DNA of 64,000 nucleotides. It comes from Phialocephala subalpina. Its lineage: Eukaryota; Ascomycota; Leotiomycetes; Helotiales; Mollisiaceae. This document shows, in pieces, positions 22,519-35,301 of the stretch. Numbering within the stretch: position 1 is the stretch's first letter; each line of letters opens with the position of its first letter. The stretch is from the NCBI GenBank assembly GCA_900073065.1, contig FJOG01000009.1, positions 561,647 through 625,646 on the forward strand, in the 5' to 3' direction. Both the position numbers and the translations under genes were made by a program. The notes under the pieces are model-generated. The model was not told the origin of the DNA. It made no database searches and saw only the letters and a list, made by a program, of their open reading frames with translations.

Positions 22519-23913
22519 TTACTCATCGTCATCATCGTCTTCATCTTCGGCCTCCACGGTCGTCTGCGCAATTCGGTCTAAGTCGCGCTGTCCTGTTGAC
22601 GTTGTTAGCTGTTTGTTGTCATGGAGGAGAGAAGAATGAGCTACCTGACTGAGTTATGCGGCGTCCTGTACGGCATCTTTGAGTCAGCAAGCCTCTATCA
22701 ATGTGAAGAGGAAATGTGGCTCAGAAGAATTCAACTTACCGCCCTTCTCCTCGTCTTGCTCCAGAACACCGATCTTCTCGAGAGCCTGCATGACCTTGCG
22801 ATCAACAGAGCCTGAATGTAAAGTCGCGTTAGTGTCTTGGATATTGACTGGACGAGGTGAGTGCATACCGCTGGCATCAACGTGATGTGATGGACGGGAA
22901 CCTCTGTTTCTTGGGCTGCCGTGCACCTTGCTTTTTCAATAGTGAGTAACCTGCTCAGGCTTGTGATTGTGAAGTGATAGCTTACCGGAGTCTGCCCACA
23001 CCAACGGTCTGGGAGCAGGTCAGTATAAAAATTTCGGTGATTTCGACGACTCTCTCACCTTGCGGAGATAGACATGTCTAGCGATCGCAGCTGCTCTCAC
23101 GTAGAACCTAATTTGAGATTAGCATAAGATTTGATAGATTCAAAACAAAGGCACTGTTTGACGTACCAATCAATCGATTGAGGCGGAAGCTCCTTCGCGG
23201 GACCTGGCCACATTGTTAGTTCCCAGAAAACGCTACACATCATAAATTCGGTGTTTACCAGTCTTAACGGTGTCAGGAAGGGAGTCAGCATGCGTTTTTG
23301 TTGAATTCAAGAAGGATTAGATACTCACCGACCCAACCAGGAATTGGCAATTTGCCCTTTAGCAGATATTAGCAAACGACGAGAAAAACGGCATTTGAAG
23401 TACGAACTTGTCGCTTTAAGAAGCTTGAGACTCAATCAGTAACGGTCTTCTAATTCGCAGAAGGAGGCTGGTGTGTTGGGGTAAGGTGATTTGGTACTCA
23501 CCTCGCATAGTTCTCGATGAACTTTTGCGCCTGGAAACCCCATATTATCAGCAAATGTCCGTCTATGAAGATGATGTTTCAATCCTCTCTCGCCTTGCCA
23601 ACCGTGCGAAACGCGAGCGCGCGTGTGTGCTGAGGAATTGAAGGGGTGCGAGTCTCTTGCTCGGGTTTGTGGCGGGTATGTCGAAGCAGGGGAGAGAGGA
23701 TTCTGAATCGCTTTCAGGGAAAAGGAATATTTACATCGACGTCTCTGACTATTCAAATTTTTAGCACGGAATATCCAAATGGTGGGAGAGGGGTCCGGAG
23801 CTGGGAGTCCAGACTCTGCGCGCAGATGGAGTGTCGCAGAGCTCCCAGCTCCAGAACTCCCGTATAAATCCGTGAATAGGTATTGGAGTAATCATACCTG
23901 AAATGCCTCCCAT
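22519..23913 (-). CDS. RPS19: 40S ribosomal protein eS19, 13 exons
   Basis: The spliced product is 151 aa: MGGISVRDVDAQKFIENYA..., then GKLPIPGWVDTVKTGPAKEL, FYVRAAAIARHVYLRKTVGV, RPSHHVDASGSVDRKVMQAL and an acidic tail ending EDDDDE. Exons in transcript order: 23913-23898, 23748-23735, 23530-23502, 23423-23408, 23356-23329, 23273-23259, 23203-23167, 23107-23059, 23008-22986, 22930-22869, 22811-22740, 22665-22645 and 22592-22519. They sum to 456 nt. eS19 is a small-subunit head protein needed for 18S rRNA maturation. Twelve introns in 152 codons is extreme. The intron before 23273 (DTVKTG) ends in TG rather than AG, but only this site keeps the conserved frame. Intron 1 holds a strong hairpin. 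Confidence 0.95.
23797..23852. other. hairpin inside eS19 intron 1
   Basis: GGAGCTGGGAG plus CTCTGCG (arm 23797-23820, with a 6-nt bulge) is complementary to CGCAGAGCTCCCAGCTCC (23835-23852), a stem of 18 pairs with a 14-nt loop. It sits in the first intron, which is the longest small-exon-flanking intron of the gene at 149 nt. Confidence 0.75.
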
Positions 23914-24060
23914 CTTGACTGCTTGATACGTCGTTCGAGGCGTTGTCGAAGTGTCGTCGTTCGTTGGAGAAATTCAAGGTCGCGAACTTTTTTTCCGAAA
24001 GTCGACTGTGTGCGGTTCGACAAGCCTCAGCCTAGTCTAAATCCGTCCTAGCCCGGCTTG

Positions 24061-24067
24061 TCACGTG
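24061..24067. promoter_or_regulatory. TCACGTG (Cbf1-type) upstream of eS19
   Basis: An exact TCACGTG lies about 148 bp upstream of the eS19 ATG. Cbf1-type sites are recurrent in ribosomal-protein promoters of non-Saccharomyces ascomycetes, so this is a plausible regulatory site. Confidence 0.5.
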
Positions 24068-24680
24068 CATCTCCCCTGAACGTCGACGCCATGAGCCACG
24101 AACACAATTTTGCTTTTATCTAAAACATTACTGACGGTGGATCACACGGATCCAGATCAATTCCCTCTGGTCGTATCTCTACTCATTGCTACTCTGATGA
24201 TAACGAAGACAAGTGTCACATGTTTTTGGGACTTGATTGGTGCTGTATACGTATATTTCTTCAATTGATAGTAGCCAATTCTCGAAAGGCACGCCGGCTT
24301 CAGACCCAGAAATCACAATGTTTGAAAGCTTTTGAGAAGAACAGCTATCTCAGAATGTTGTGAAACTATTCCGTCACATCGAATTTTGCCTCCTTGCTCA
24401 TGCTGGTCTATTGTTCTCAATTCTCGGGCGGGTGTCTCATGTTTTCCTTTGCCTTACTGTTCTCACTGATGGCTTTCGATGTCTCAAGTACCACATATCC
24501 AGATTGGGTAACTCTCCTGCATCAAAACTGAACCATTGGCGTTTTATTTTTCTGGTTTAATTTCCTTCACTTCCGTTCTGGATGACTGCTCTTTATAATG
24601 AGTTGTTCTCTCGCGCTCATTCCTTTCTTTCGAGCTCAAGGCACATTTCACTCTTTGCAAATACCTGTGTCCCTTCCGTC
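24068..24680. other. divergent promoter region eS19 / mucin-like gene
   Basis: Shared upstream region between eS19 (-) and the mucin-like gene (+). Contains C/T-rich stretches before the second gene; no supported gene. Confidence 0.5.
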
Positions 24681-27600
24681 ATGATTTCCTTCCTTAATGT
24701 GGCCCTGTTTGGTCTATTCTCCAGCTCTGTCATTGCCTCACCCGCCCACTTACGCCGTCAAGCCGCTGCATCGGCCGGAACATGCCCTAACACTGTACGT
24801 CCCCCCATACCATATTGCTATCTCCTTGTATGAAGTCTCCTAGAGCTGAGAGTGCTCTGGAGCTACGGTATGGAAACACACAGGACTTCATCCGTTTGCT
24901 GCAGGCTCTCAAGACAGCTCTCCCCTCCAAAGCTCTCCCTTGAGAGGTCTTTACTATGCTAATTAGTTGAAGGTCACTATCACTGCGACTGCTTCAATAT
25001 TTACTACCACGTTGACCCAGTCGGCCTCAGTTCAGTACATTACTGTGGGTACGGCAGCAACTGTGACCTCCACGGTTTCAGTATGCAGTCTCAGCGATTT
25101 CTTGACATCTGGGTCACCCAGCACTACTGAAGTCTCCACGACGCCATACACCTCCTCTTCTGGTGCAGCAAGGTTTGTCAAATCATCCGGGTTCCTTCCA
25201 TACTGGTCATTGCTACCTTGAAAACCCCCAGTGTCTTCCCAAAGGCATGCACGTTCGAGACTCAAGAAAAATGGCCTTGATCGTGACCAAAAAGAGAATC
25301 TTCCAGCTGACTCTGCGTCACAGCTCAACATTGATTAGCTCTAGCCTCTCAGCCTCACTGTCTTCGTCCTCAAGCGCAGAAATCAGCAGGTAAGAGCCAC
25401 CTCCCCCTTTTGGCTACCCCTGTGTTGTAGTCAATGGCGTCGGGCTATGGATACGTGACCTTTCAGGTTTTTTTTGACTGTTTGTTGACGTGATTATTGC
25501 GTTTTAGCTCTTCTTTGGCAGCAATCTCTACCAGTCTTTATAGTTCCAGCGCCGCTCAAAGGTACGAGAAGTATCCATATAAGGTATTGTGTTTTAAAAG
25601 CACTTCGCTGATCAACCTTTCTTCCACATAGCTATTCAGCCTTGCTAGAATCATCGACGTACAGTTCAGCTCAATCTAGCTCAGTTTATAGCGCTTCTAA
25701 GTGGGTTCTTGTCCTTGCAGAAAACAAGGGTGGATGTCATCCCACTGAGACATGCCTTGAGTGGTGACTTGCTGAATATAAGAGTCGACTTGCTGACTGT
25801 TCTACCCAGTTCCGAGGCCTCAAGTTCGGTGGCTGCGTCGACTTCGACTATTATCTCCAGTAGCGCTGCCTTGTCAAGCTCTGCAGCAGTGTCCTCGTCA
25901 GTATACGCCACGAGCAGTGGCCTTTCAAGTAGTGCGGCAGTATCCAGCAGCGCCGCGGTCTCGAGTTCTGTCCACGATACGAGCAGCGCCATCTCAAGCA
26001 GTGCGGCGGTGTCTAGCAGCAGCGCAGCAGTCTCCAGCAGCGTATCTTCTAGTGCAGTTGCCTCGTCCACAGCAACCATCTCCTCGTCAGTCTATGAAAG
26101 CAGTAGCCTCTCGTCCAGTGAAATTGCCTCCTCCACGGCAGCTATTGCAAGCACTCTGGCATCCGGCAAAGTTTCCAGCACCTCTTCAGCCTCTGTACGT
26201 TTTCAATTTCTATTTTCTCCAATCTTCCGCGATCGTGAGTTTTTGCACCCTCACTTGGCCTCCAAAATCTGGCGACAGCACCATTTCATGACAGTAAACT
26301 GACAATTAATGACAGGAATCTTCTGCGCAACCGTCCAGTTCGTCTGCATATGGATCCTCTTCAGCTTCGGTAAGGAATATGATTCATACGTTCCCATCTC
26401 AACATTCCAAACAGTTTCCATTACCGCCACAATCTATTCTCTCGAAAGCAGAGATTTTAAATACTGACCAACCTTTTAGGCAAGCGCAAACGTCGTGACT
26501 TCGGAATCATCAGCCCTTCCAACATCCTCTGTAAGCTATTTCCCAAGTCCTATCTGTACATATCGAGACTGACCAATTCGAAAAGGCCGCTGCAAGCAGT
26601 ACATACATCACGTCTACTATTGAATCAAGCACCGCAGCCGTAAGTGACCATATCTTGCTTGCAGACAATGGTGTGGCTCTTCACCATAGCCCCCTCAGTC
26701 CTCGAAGCGAGATCCGCATTGTCACGCCCCAAAACCAAACAAATTCACAGACTTACAACCCGGTAGGCATCGAGTGCAAGCAGCAGTGAGATTGCAATCT
26801 TGACGACATCTGTAAGACCCTTCCCTTCTCATCATGGTACCTCAGAAGCGGAAATGGTTCTGTGATGATCCAGATCTGCCCCTGTTCTAACCCATGTCCT
26901 CCATATCGCGGTGTTCTCTCAAACAATACAAAATTCTAATCCAATTTGCAGTCCGATTACACTAGCTCCTCCTCCGGTTCACCAAGCTCTTCAATCGAGA
27001 GCAGTTCCACTTCATCGGTACCTTGCCTCCAATCTCTTCCAATTCAAACCCAACTGACTTTTCAAGGCCGCGGCAAGCAGTGCGATCGTGTCAAGCAGCG
27101 AGAGCTCGAGCGCCAGCCCATCCTCAACGGTATGTCGTCTCCATTTTCTAGATGTGCTTTCAAAAGATGACCCAAAGCGAATGATTCCTGTCACGTTCCG
27201 CTTTGGGTACCCACCAGCACCGTCCTTGTGCTTTCATGGCCCCTGCTGTCTTCCTTTTGGTTTTGAATGAATATTTGTTTAGAAGCTAATCGTTCTACAG
27301 GCTGCAATTTCGACGATGGCGTACGAAAGCTCCTCTTCTTCTCCGGCCAGTTCCGTTCGTGGCCCTTCCCTTTTTCTCTCGGCTTCACAAAGTTAACCAT
27401 TATACAGACTGCTGTCTCCACGAGTGTCTCCGAAAGTAGCTCATCTGATGCTGCCAGCTCGGTTCGTACCCTTTCTTTTGTTCTCTCAATCAACCAGGTC
27501 AAGAGGAAGAGCATACATTCTATACCACGATGTTTTTCTCTTGGAAACCCGAAAGATCTACTTGATGTCAGCAGTTCGACAAAGTGGCATCATGGAACGG

Positions 27601-29139
27601 TATGAACCAGAAAGGAGGACTTGCTAATTATCAAATGCAGTCGATCACTTCATCGACTGCCCTCGAGACCTCGTCGTTGTCTTCGTCCCAAGCGTACTCC
27701 AGCAGCGAATCTTCAGCTCCTGAGTCCTCGACGATCTCAAGCTCTGGAGCTCAAACCACAAGCCAGAGCGAGTCCTCAATGATTGCTGCGGCGACATCAT
27801 CAGCTCAGATATCATCTTCAGAGTCCTTTGCACCCTCAAGCAGCACATATGTAAGTTTGATCCTTTCTCTATTAATTTCGGGATGTCCCAGAGAATCCGT
27901 TTCTTTTTGAGCTCTTTCGGAATATTGACTCTCGGAATACTTCTTCTCTTCCATCTCGAACGACTTATGTTAAACTGACTCTAATTCTAGGTTGTTTCAT
28001 CCGCTGTTGTCTCTGATACTTCGTCGGCACAAGCCTCTAGCTCCTCGTCCTCGGAACAAGTCTCCTCAACCCTGGCTGCCTCGTCCACCTTTGTCTTTGA
28101 CACTTCATCGACAGCACAATCCTCGAGCTCCTCACCACCCAGCGTCCCATCCAGCACTCTAGCTACGTCGACAAGCTCATCAACCTCCAGCAGCTCTCTT
28201 ACATCCACGACATCGGCACAACCGCCCCAGATTACGGTTTACCAGACAATTGTGGACGTGACCACTCAACACGCTACGTCTATCGAGACCAATGTTTTGA
28301 CTTCGTTTGTAGTTGACAGTCAGTATCCTAATCCCCAATTTTGCTACCGAAAAGATTCTGACTTTCATTCCAGCCGTGACCCAGACTTCAAGTAAGCCAA
28401 CCACATTTTGAGGAAGTGAAATGCTAATGTTCTGGAAAAGCCTTGACGCAATATAAGACAGCACCTGCAGTACGTTGAAGTTAAAATCCACTTTCCCTAA
28501 ACATCGCTAACCTCGATACAGTGCTCAGCATCACCAACTGTCATCAACGGTGACTTTGAAACTGCTCTTGGACCTGAATGGACCTTCAATGGTCAAGCCA
28601 CTGCCCCCGGCTATGGCTACGAGGTCTCGGCCGACACAGCTTACACCGGCCATGACAGCTTGAAACTCACATTTGCTCCTGCTGCAGCAGCCTCCAATGT
28701 TATCGTTGCCAAACAGACAATCGACCTGTAAGTCCATCTATACTAAATCCCACAATGAGAGTACTGGCTCACGACTTCAACAGGTGCCCTGGCCAGTCAT
28801 ATGGCTTCTTTGGTTACGGAACTGCGAACAGTCAGGACACTGGAATTTGCAAGGTCTGGTGGTGTAGTAAGTTGCATGAACTCTCATCGAAATCTAATAC
28901 TGATCAAAATCACAGTTACCACACAAGCTGGCACCTCGACCTGTTCTCCCAAGACCAGACTCCAGCTCGACGACCCGACCGATTCCGATCTCACCGATTC
29001 CTGGTCTCCCTTCGAATTGGTGTACACCAACTCCAATCTCTTGTCCTTGTCTGCTACTATCGAGATCCACGCAGACTGTACGGCTCCAGGTACCCACTCG
29101 GCTGCCTTGTACATCGATACCGTCACTGTCACGCAGTAA
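24681..29139 (+). CDS. secreted Ser/Thr-rich mucin-like protein with C-terminal CBM-like domain, many exons
   Basis: Starts MISFLNVALFGLFSSSVIAS, a signal peptide followed by a possible Kex2-type RR site (AHLRRQ). Exon 1 is 24681-24794 and exon 2 24967-25080. The centre is a long Ser/Ala/Thr low-complexity region, largely encoded by short phase-0 exons: 26316-26369, 26480-26530, 26586-26639, 26767-26811, 26952-27017, 27067-27129, 27301-27354, 27408-27461 and 27641-27850. The C-terminal part from about 28520 reads SPTVINGDFETALGPEWTFN, then CPGQSYGFFGYGTANSQDTG and ADCTAPGTHSAALYIDTVTV. This looks like a galactose-binding/CBM-like beta-sandwich. Such proteins are usually cell-wall or extracellular and O-glycosylated. 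Exon joins between 25081 and 25850 are tentative; no GPI signal is seen. Confidence 0.72.
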
Positions 29140-32100
29140 ATGGTGGCAACGACAACCAAGAAAGAGGCGTAAAGTGGCGTGGGGGCGGAGGCGGAGGTGG
29201 AACAAGATCAACGCCCGTTCTGTATTTGTATCTTCAAATTTGTATCACTTTATCATATCAAGCCTTAGAGGAAATAGATTTTATTAACCAGGGATCTTTT
29301 CCCAACTCTGTCCAAGCCTCACACTTTTAAATATGAAACTCGATAAACAATTTGTGGAAAAAGCTACTGCGTGGAGGCTATTTTTCATTTTGAGGTTTCT
29401 CGGTTAGAATGGTGTCTCAGAAGTTGCTTTGGGGGCCTCATCCCTTTAAGGTGCATTTTTGTGTTGGTTTTTGGGATTGTGTTTCACTGTCACGAAGGCA
29501 ATTTCTTGAAGTCTCAACCAACCCCTGATTATATTTCTTATTGATCATATCTCGGATCTCTTCGTTGCTTTTCAAACTTATCACGAGGCTGAAGCTAGGT
29601 TGGTTCCAGAGCACGCAATTTTCAATACCTCAGATTCTTGAGACCTCGTCTGTGTTTGTTTTGAGGGAGCAAGACGAGACCTGGGATCGAGTTCAAGATG
29701 TCCCGAAATCCAGCTCAAACCTCCCGAGATCATCTCATGCATCCAAAACACTACGTTAAAATTGTTCAGAGGTGCAAACTTCGTTCCGAGGCAAGATTGA
29801 AGAGAATTGAATGCACTTTTATCAATCTGTCATGTGATGGGCCTACACGTGATCCGAGTTAGGACTCCCTGCAGAAGGACAATTTTCAAGAAACGATGGA
29901 AAGACAAGCTTATTAAATGCAATTAAGGTCAATCACAAACAACTTGCTTGTATTGAAGTGCTCTCGACACATTCTTGTAGATGCTCATCACGCATCTCAG
30001 CGGGGAAAAAATCCGCATGACCATCCTCAACTGGGACACTTCTAGAAGCGTTTTCGATTTGAGGGTTCTTTTTTTTCAAATTGAGGGAGTCTATTTGGCA
30101 AAGATTCAACTTTATGGAAGTTTGTGCGGTCTTCATGCTTCAAGTTTCGAGTTTCTTGGACTAACATCTACGATATCTTTCTGTTCACAAGCCAGCCAAG
30201 GTGAACACTGAAGCTGTGCTAAAGTACAATTCTGGAAGCTTTTCAATTCTAGATCCAGACTGAAAGAAAATTGAGAGAGCTTTGAGTATCCATAAATTTT
30301 CCTTTCTCTGCAACAAGTTCGAACTTATACTTTCCGATGTTGGATGGAAGATCTTCAAGTCGCCAAGTAGAAATCAAGCAACAACTCTAATAGACTAATG
30401 TGAAATCTGTCTATGTTTATAAAAGTCGTTTATTGCTAATATCTTGTATCAACTGACAACAGCCGAAAGTGTAGGATGATCACCTCGGACACCCTACTGA
30501 AGCGGGGTAAGAGCTCGTATACTCTCAGAATGTACACTCCGAAAGTCTAACAACCTGAAGGAACATCAGAACAGGTGAATACTCGTTAAAAGATTTGCTA
30601 GTACATATCATATGACCTCTAAATTGACATCTCGTGAAGTGCGTTCTAGTCGTGAGACTGCATAAACTGAAGGTGGAATGTGGGACATTTTAGCCTGCTC
30701 AGGTGATCCCTATCTCAAGCAAAGGCAATTCAGTCGGTAGTCTCTAAAATTCAAGCCGATTAAGAATTAAGAATACGAATTTAAAAGGAACTTGAACGAA
30801 AAGTTGATTCAATAACTTAAACTCTCAATCGAGTTTTCAGAGTTCGTGATGACGATGTCCCAACCATGAACAACATCCAAGAACCACGCAAACCAAGCAG
30901 TACGAAAAGTGACTTATTGTACAGTAAAGCCCCAAAAAGCTTCTCTAGATCAGATGATCTCGGCGGCGTGCAAAAATTGCAATTAGGAAGTTGCTCAGGA
31001 TTTCCTTCCTGAAGGTGAGTTAACGAAGCCCATTGTGCCGAAAATGGAAACACCCCACGTATACCATTCTCCTCGAACGCCTGGGAAGTTCAAGAATTCA
31101 GGTTCCATATGAGCACTGGGAAGACGGCTTAAAGCATGTCATTTCTCATACGAAAATTATGATTATAGATGGTATTGAATACATTGGTTCTCTAAGATAT
31201 GCAGTCCTTGAGGCTTCGAAGAATCCTGCCAAGGGGTAGAAACGCTGCTCTTCTCAATGTTCCAGCGTCTTGTGACAACTCTAGTTTAAATTGAATGGGA
31301 GCTCTTTCGGATGTATTACTCTAATTACAGAGCAGAATGAAGAGGCAAAGGAAAATTGGAGAATAGAGAGTGTGAAAGTCGAAGCCGATGCGACGAAGAA
31401 GTCCAAGTCCAAGCTGGAAGTAGCGATTAACTAAGGAATAAAGATGAGTTCAATCATGAAATAAGATTGTCTCTAGTTTGGAAAGCTTCCAATCACTTGG
31501 GATATTCTCGGAGAGAAAATATAAGTGTCTCTACTTTGCAGAATGTACTGGCTGCCAGAAACGAGTACCAAATGGAATTGCCAATGTCCCAAGTGCCTCC
31601 AGCCTCTGTAAAGTACATCTCAAGCAACCTTCAGGAAGATGCTTCTCTTGGTTGGAATGGCAGATGTTGGATAGTCCATGCGAAGAAAATTCTCGATGTC
31701 AATGAACCAGAGACCCAAGGACATTCATGAGTGCCAGACCACAAGTTGCTGAGACTTGGTGTTTTTCGCGTATCCTCGGTCTACCAAGAGGCAGAAATAG
31801 CTGCACAATCCAGGAATTAATTGTCCCAGAAGTGAGGACTTCTGGATTCATTGCATTTCAGCTCTTCGAACAAAAGCTTCACACTTCGTTCCTGCAGCCT
31901 TGACTTGGGCTCGGTATCAACGCTTACACTTGTCGGCACTTTGGTATCAGTCTTTTCCACAGTTTGAACCGCAATCCTCATTACTATTTCTACCTTACTT
32001 TAGCTACCTATAACGCAAGTCAATTCGCGTCAGATCCCTTGAACGTGATTGAGAGGAATCGGCCTTGGGAAGAATGCAATGTCCCACGAATTGCAGGACA

Positions 32101-34002
32101 CTCCGAGCTGCTTCGTGCCCTCGAATATCAGAGCTGCCAAATGCAATTTTTGTGGTTTTGATGTGGTAACGCTCGACGAGATGAATCTGAATGATCAGGG
32201 CGCCATCTTGAGTCAACAGTCTCTACTTCCAGCTCTTGACTGTTCCAATTTTAGGATTCAGATACCCTAGAAAAGGAATGACATACATACTGCGCCATAG
32301 AGGTATCCTTGAGACACCTGTTATGCATTTCTGAGTGTTTTTGGTCTTTCTGGACGTTGTTGGTGAAGCTCTCAGGACTGCAAGGGTGACGCTGAGATGA
32401 ATCGTGTCAATGTTTAGTTAGATCAATTGTTTTGAATGTACCAAACTTTCGGGGACTTCATGAGACACTGTTCAAGCAGCATTCCCAAGCAGCTTCTTCT
32501 GGCAAGAGATGTTGGACGAATCAGGTGAACAAACCTCCCAATGTCAATGTCCCCAGGGGAGCAAGGACATTCTCAAGTATCAGGTCTATGCGCTGACTTT
32601 TGGAACTGCTTCGTGTATTCGTGGTCTTCAAAATCATTAGACTTGAAGACAACAGCAGTCCAAGATAATAGGCTATCCAGAAACTTCACGTATGTTGGTA
32701 CTTGAATCCAAGCATATCTAGTAGCACTCCGAACAAAATCTCGGCATTCCATTTCCATCGGCCGCGGGCTTGATTTGAGACCGATTAGAATGTACTTCAC
32801 TTCTCGGTACTTTAGTATCGATTTCTGCCCATGTGAAATAGGATTTGAGGTCATCTTTCTGAATATCCTTGCTAAAAGGGATGTCACCTTCATTTATGTT
32901 TTTGGTAAGATCTTACGTGATGCACACAGTGCCTAATGTCCCACAAGTTTCAAGTACATTTGTCAAGCTCAACTTCAAGTAGAGAAGCTCTACTTAGTGT
33001 TCTCGAGTGTTGAAGGCATCAATAGCGGGGTTGACGTTGGGTAAATTCCACAACAACGCAATGAAAAGATTTTGATATTTGAGCTCAGTGACTTTGAAAA
33101 AGCCCTGATGGCATAATGTAAATGTCCCAGAAATAGAAGATGATTGAGACATACCCCACAGAGGTACAGTATCATAAAACCCCCGTTATGCATCCACGAT
33201 TTTTTGAGGCTCTTAAAACCACAAGATGGAGCCTGGAAGTTAGGCGTTCACGTTGGGCTTTGTACTGTACAAAGGGTTGGGCTTTCCAAACGTTCTTTCC
33301 CTACGAACAAACTTCCTGCACAACCCAACATGAAAGTATCCAACTAGCAAACAACTTTCGCTCAACAAAGACAAATTTTAAGATTCTCAAAGACACAACA
33401 GACTCACGTGATAGTCGTCAGCAAAGAATTGGCATTCACGCCTCGAAATCCAGGCGCCAAATCCATACCGCTATGCCGCATCCGGCCCCATACAGAAGCT
33501 CCCAGCAGCTTCCATCAACAAATTGCCACCTCACCCGGCCTTCTTTCCAAATGTCCCAAACTTTTTAGGAGAATGACGTCTAACATTCCAGCAACAATCC
33601 TTTCAAAGAAAGGACAACGTCACGATTCACAAAAATAAAAACCCCGTAGACATGCAACGTGGTTATCAATCTAACATTCATCATGCGATGCGGATGCGTG
33701 GTGCTGATGTTTTGGCTTGATGAGGGGCAGACAGGGCAGTGGAGGGGCAGATGTGGGTAAACGAGCGTCGGCAGGGCGACCAACGTCATTGGTGGCGGTG
33801 AGGGAAAATGATGTTGATGGATGAAGATTGAAGATTTGAATGTTCCAAGAGGTTTGGGTTAATGGGATGGGGTTTTGATTGTAGACAAGTAGATAGATGC
33901 AGCGGGAAGTACCCATACACCTTGAAGAACCATATAGATACAAAAGGATCCAGCGTGAATTGTCCAGGCAGTGCTGGGTCTTTCACGCATCGGTTTAGTC
34001 GC

Positions 34003-34030
34003 TTCTGGAATCTTGCAGAATTCTATCGAA
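34003..34030 (+). promoter_or_regulatory. heat-shock-element-like cluster
   Basis: TTCTGGAA (34003-34010) is a perfect TTCnnGAA unit, followed by GAATTC (34018-34023) and a further GAA at 34028-34030. It lies about 200 bp upstream of the Hsp70 ATG, as expected for Hsf1 binding. Spacing between units is imperfect. Confidence 0.55.
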
Positions 34031-34077
34031 GCTCTTGTCGCCTTTTTCGATTTTTTGACCGCAAGGCTCTCGACCTT

Positions 34078-34085
34078 TATTTAAA
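34078..34085 (+). promoter_or_regulatory. TATA-like box of Hsp70
   Basis: TATTTAAA lies 138 bp upstream of the ATG and 50 bp downstream of the heat-shock-like cluster, a typical stress-gene arrangement. Confidence 0.5.
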
Positions 34086-34222
34086 CCCCATCTCGCACAT
34101 GAAAAATTCTTTCCCCATACAATCACAAATTCTTTGACGCACTCCAAGACTTCAACCCACAACGAAGCAATACCACTACACACTCTCATTCAAGTCGTCA
34201 ATACTCCTTTAAATAATTCATC

Positions 34223-35266
34223 ATGGCTCCCGCAATTGGTAAATATTCCCCGCGTCCTTCTTCAAAGGACGATGTTAATGCTGTTATAGGACCTGCGATA
34301 GGTATCGATCTCGGAACCACATACTCCTGCGTGGGTATCTTCAGAGATGACAGAATCGAAATCATTGCCAACGACCAAGGCAACCGAACTACCCCCTCCT
34401 TCGTCGCCTTCACCGACACCGAGCGTCTGATCGGAGATGCCGCAAAGAACCAAGTCGCCATGAACCCACAGAACACAGTCTTCGATGCGAAGCGTTTGAT
34501 CGGACGCAAGTTCGCAGATGCTGAGGTCCAGGCTGATATGAAGCACTTCCCCTTCACCGTCATTGATCGTGGTGGAAAGCCAGTCATTGAGGTTGAGTTC
34601 AAGGGTGAGAAGAAGCAATTCACACCTGAGGAAATCTCTTCAATGGTCTTGGTTAAGATGCGCGAGACTGCGGAGGCATACCTTGGTGGAACTGTCAACA
34701 ACGCTGTCGTCACAGTCCCAGCCTACTTCACCGATTCACAACGTCAAGCCACCAAGGATGCTGGTTTAATTGCCGGTCTCAACGTTCTCCGAATCATCAA
34801 CGAACCCACTGCGGCCGCTATCGCATACGGTCTCGATAAGAAGGTTGAGGGTGAGCGTAACGTTCTCATCTTCGATCTTGGTGGAGGAACTTTCGATGTC
34901 TCCCTCTTGACCATTGAGGAGGGTATCTTCGAAGTCAAGTCCACTGCTGGTGATACCCACTTGGGTGGTGAGGATTTCGATAACAGACTCGTCAACCACT
35001 TCGTCAACGAGTTCAAGCGCAAGCACAAGAAGGAGTATGTATAAAATCCGCCCCAATTCTACCATTTCGTAGGGAGTCGAGCTCCCGAAGAGCTCGGCTC
35101 CTCGACTCCTCCACTCCCCAGCATCCTTTGAAACCACTTACTAATTTCTTGTAGTCTTTCTTCCAACGCTCGTGCTCTCCGTCGTCTCCGCACAGCTTGC
35201 GAGCGTGCTAAGCGTACCCTTTCCTCATCCGCACAAACCTCCATCGAAATCGATTCTCTCTTCGAG

Positions 35267-35301
<35 letters not shown>

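Larger units (their letters stand above)
29140..34222. other. 5-kb gene-free region enriched in AATGTCCC octamers
   Basis: No frame here has a recognisable domain or splice pattern. The stretch has seven exact AATGTCCC/GGGACATT octamers between 30682 and 33557, far above chance. The last 250 bp are the Hsp70 promoter. It may be decayed repeat DNA or an intergenic regulatory region; it is not obviously RIP-level AT-rich. Confidence 0.5.

Noticed and set aside
29541..33600. Short frames of 60-145 codons in the gene-free block
   Set aside because: None shows conserved motifs, signal peptide or splice-linked continuation.
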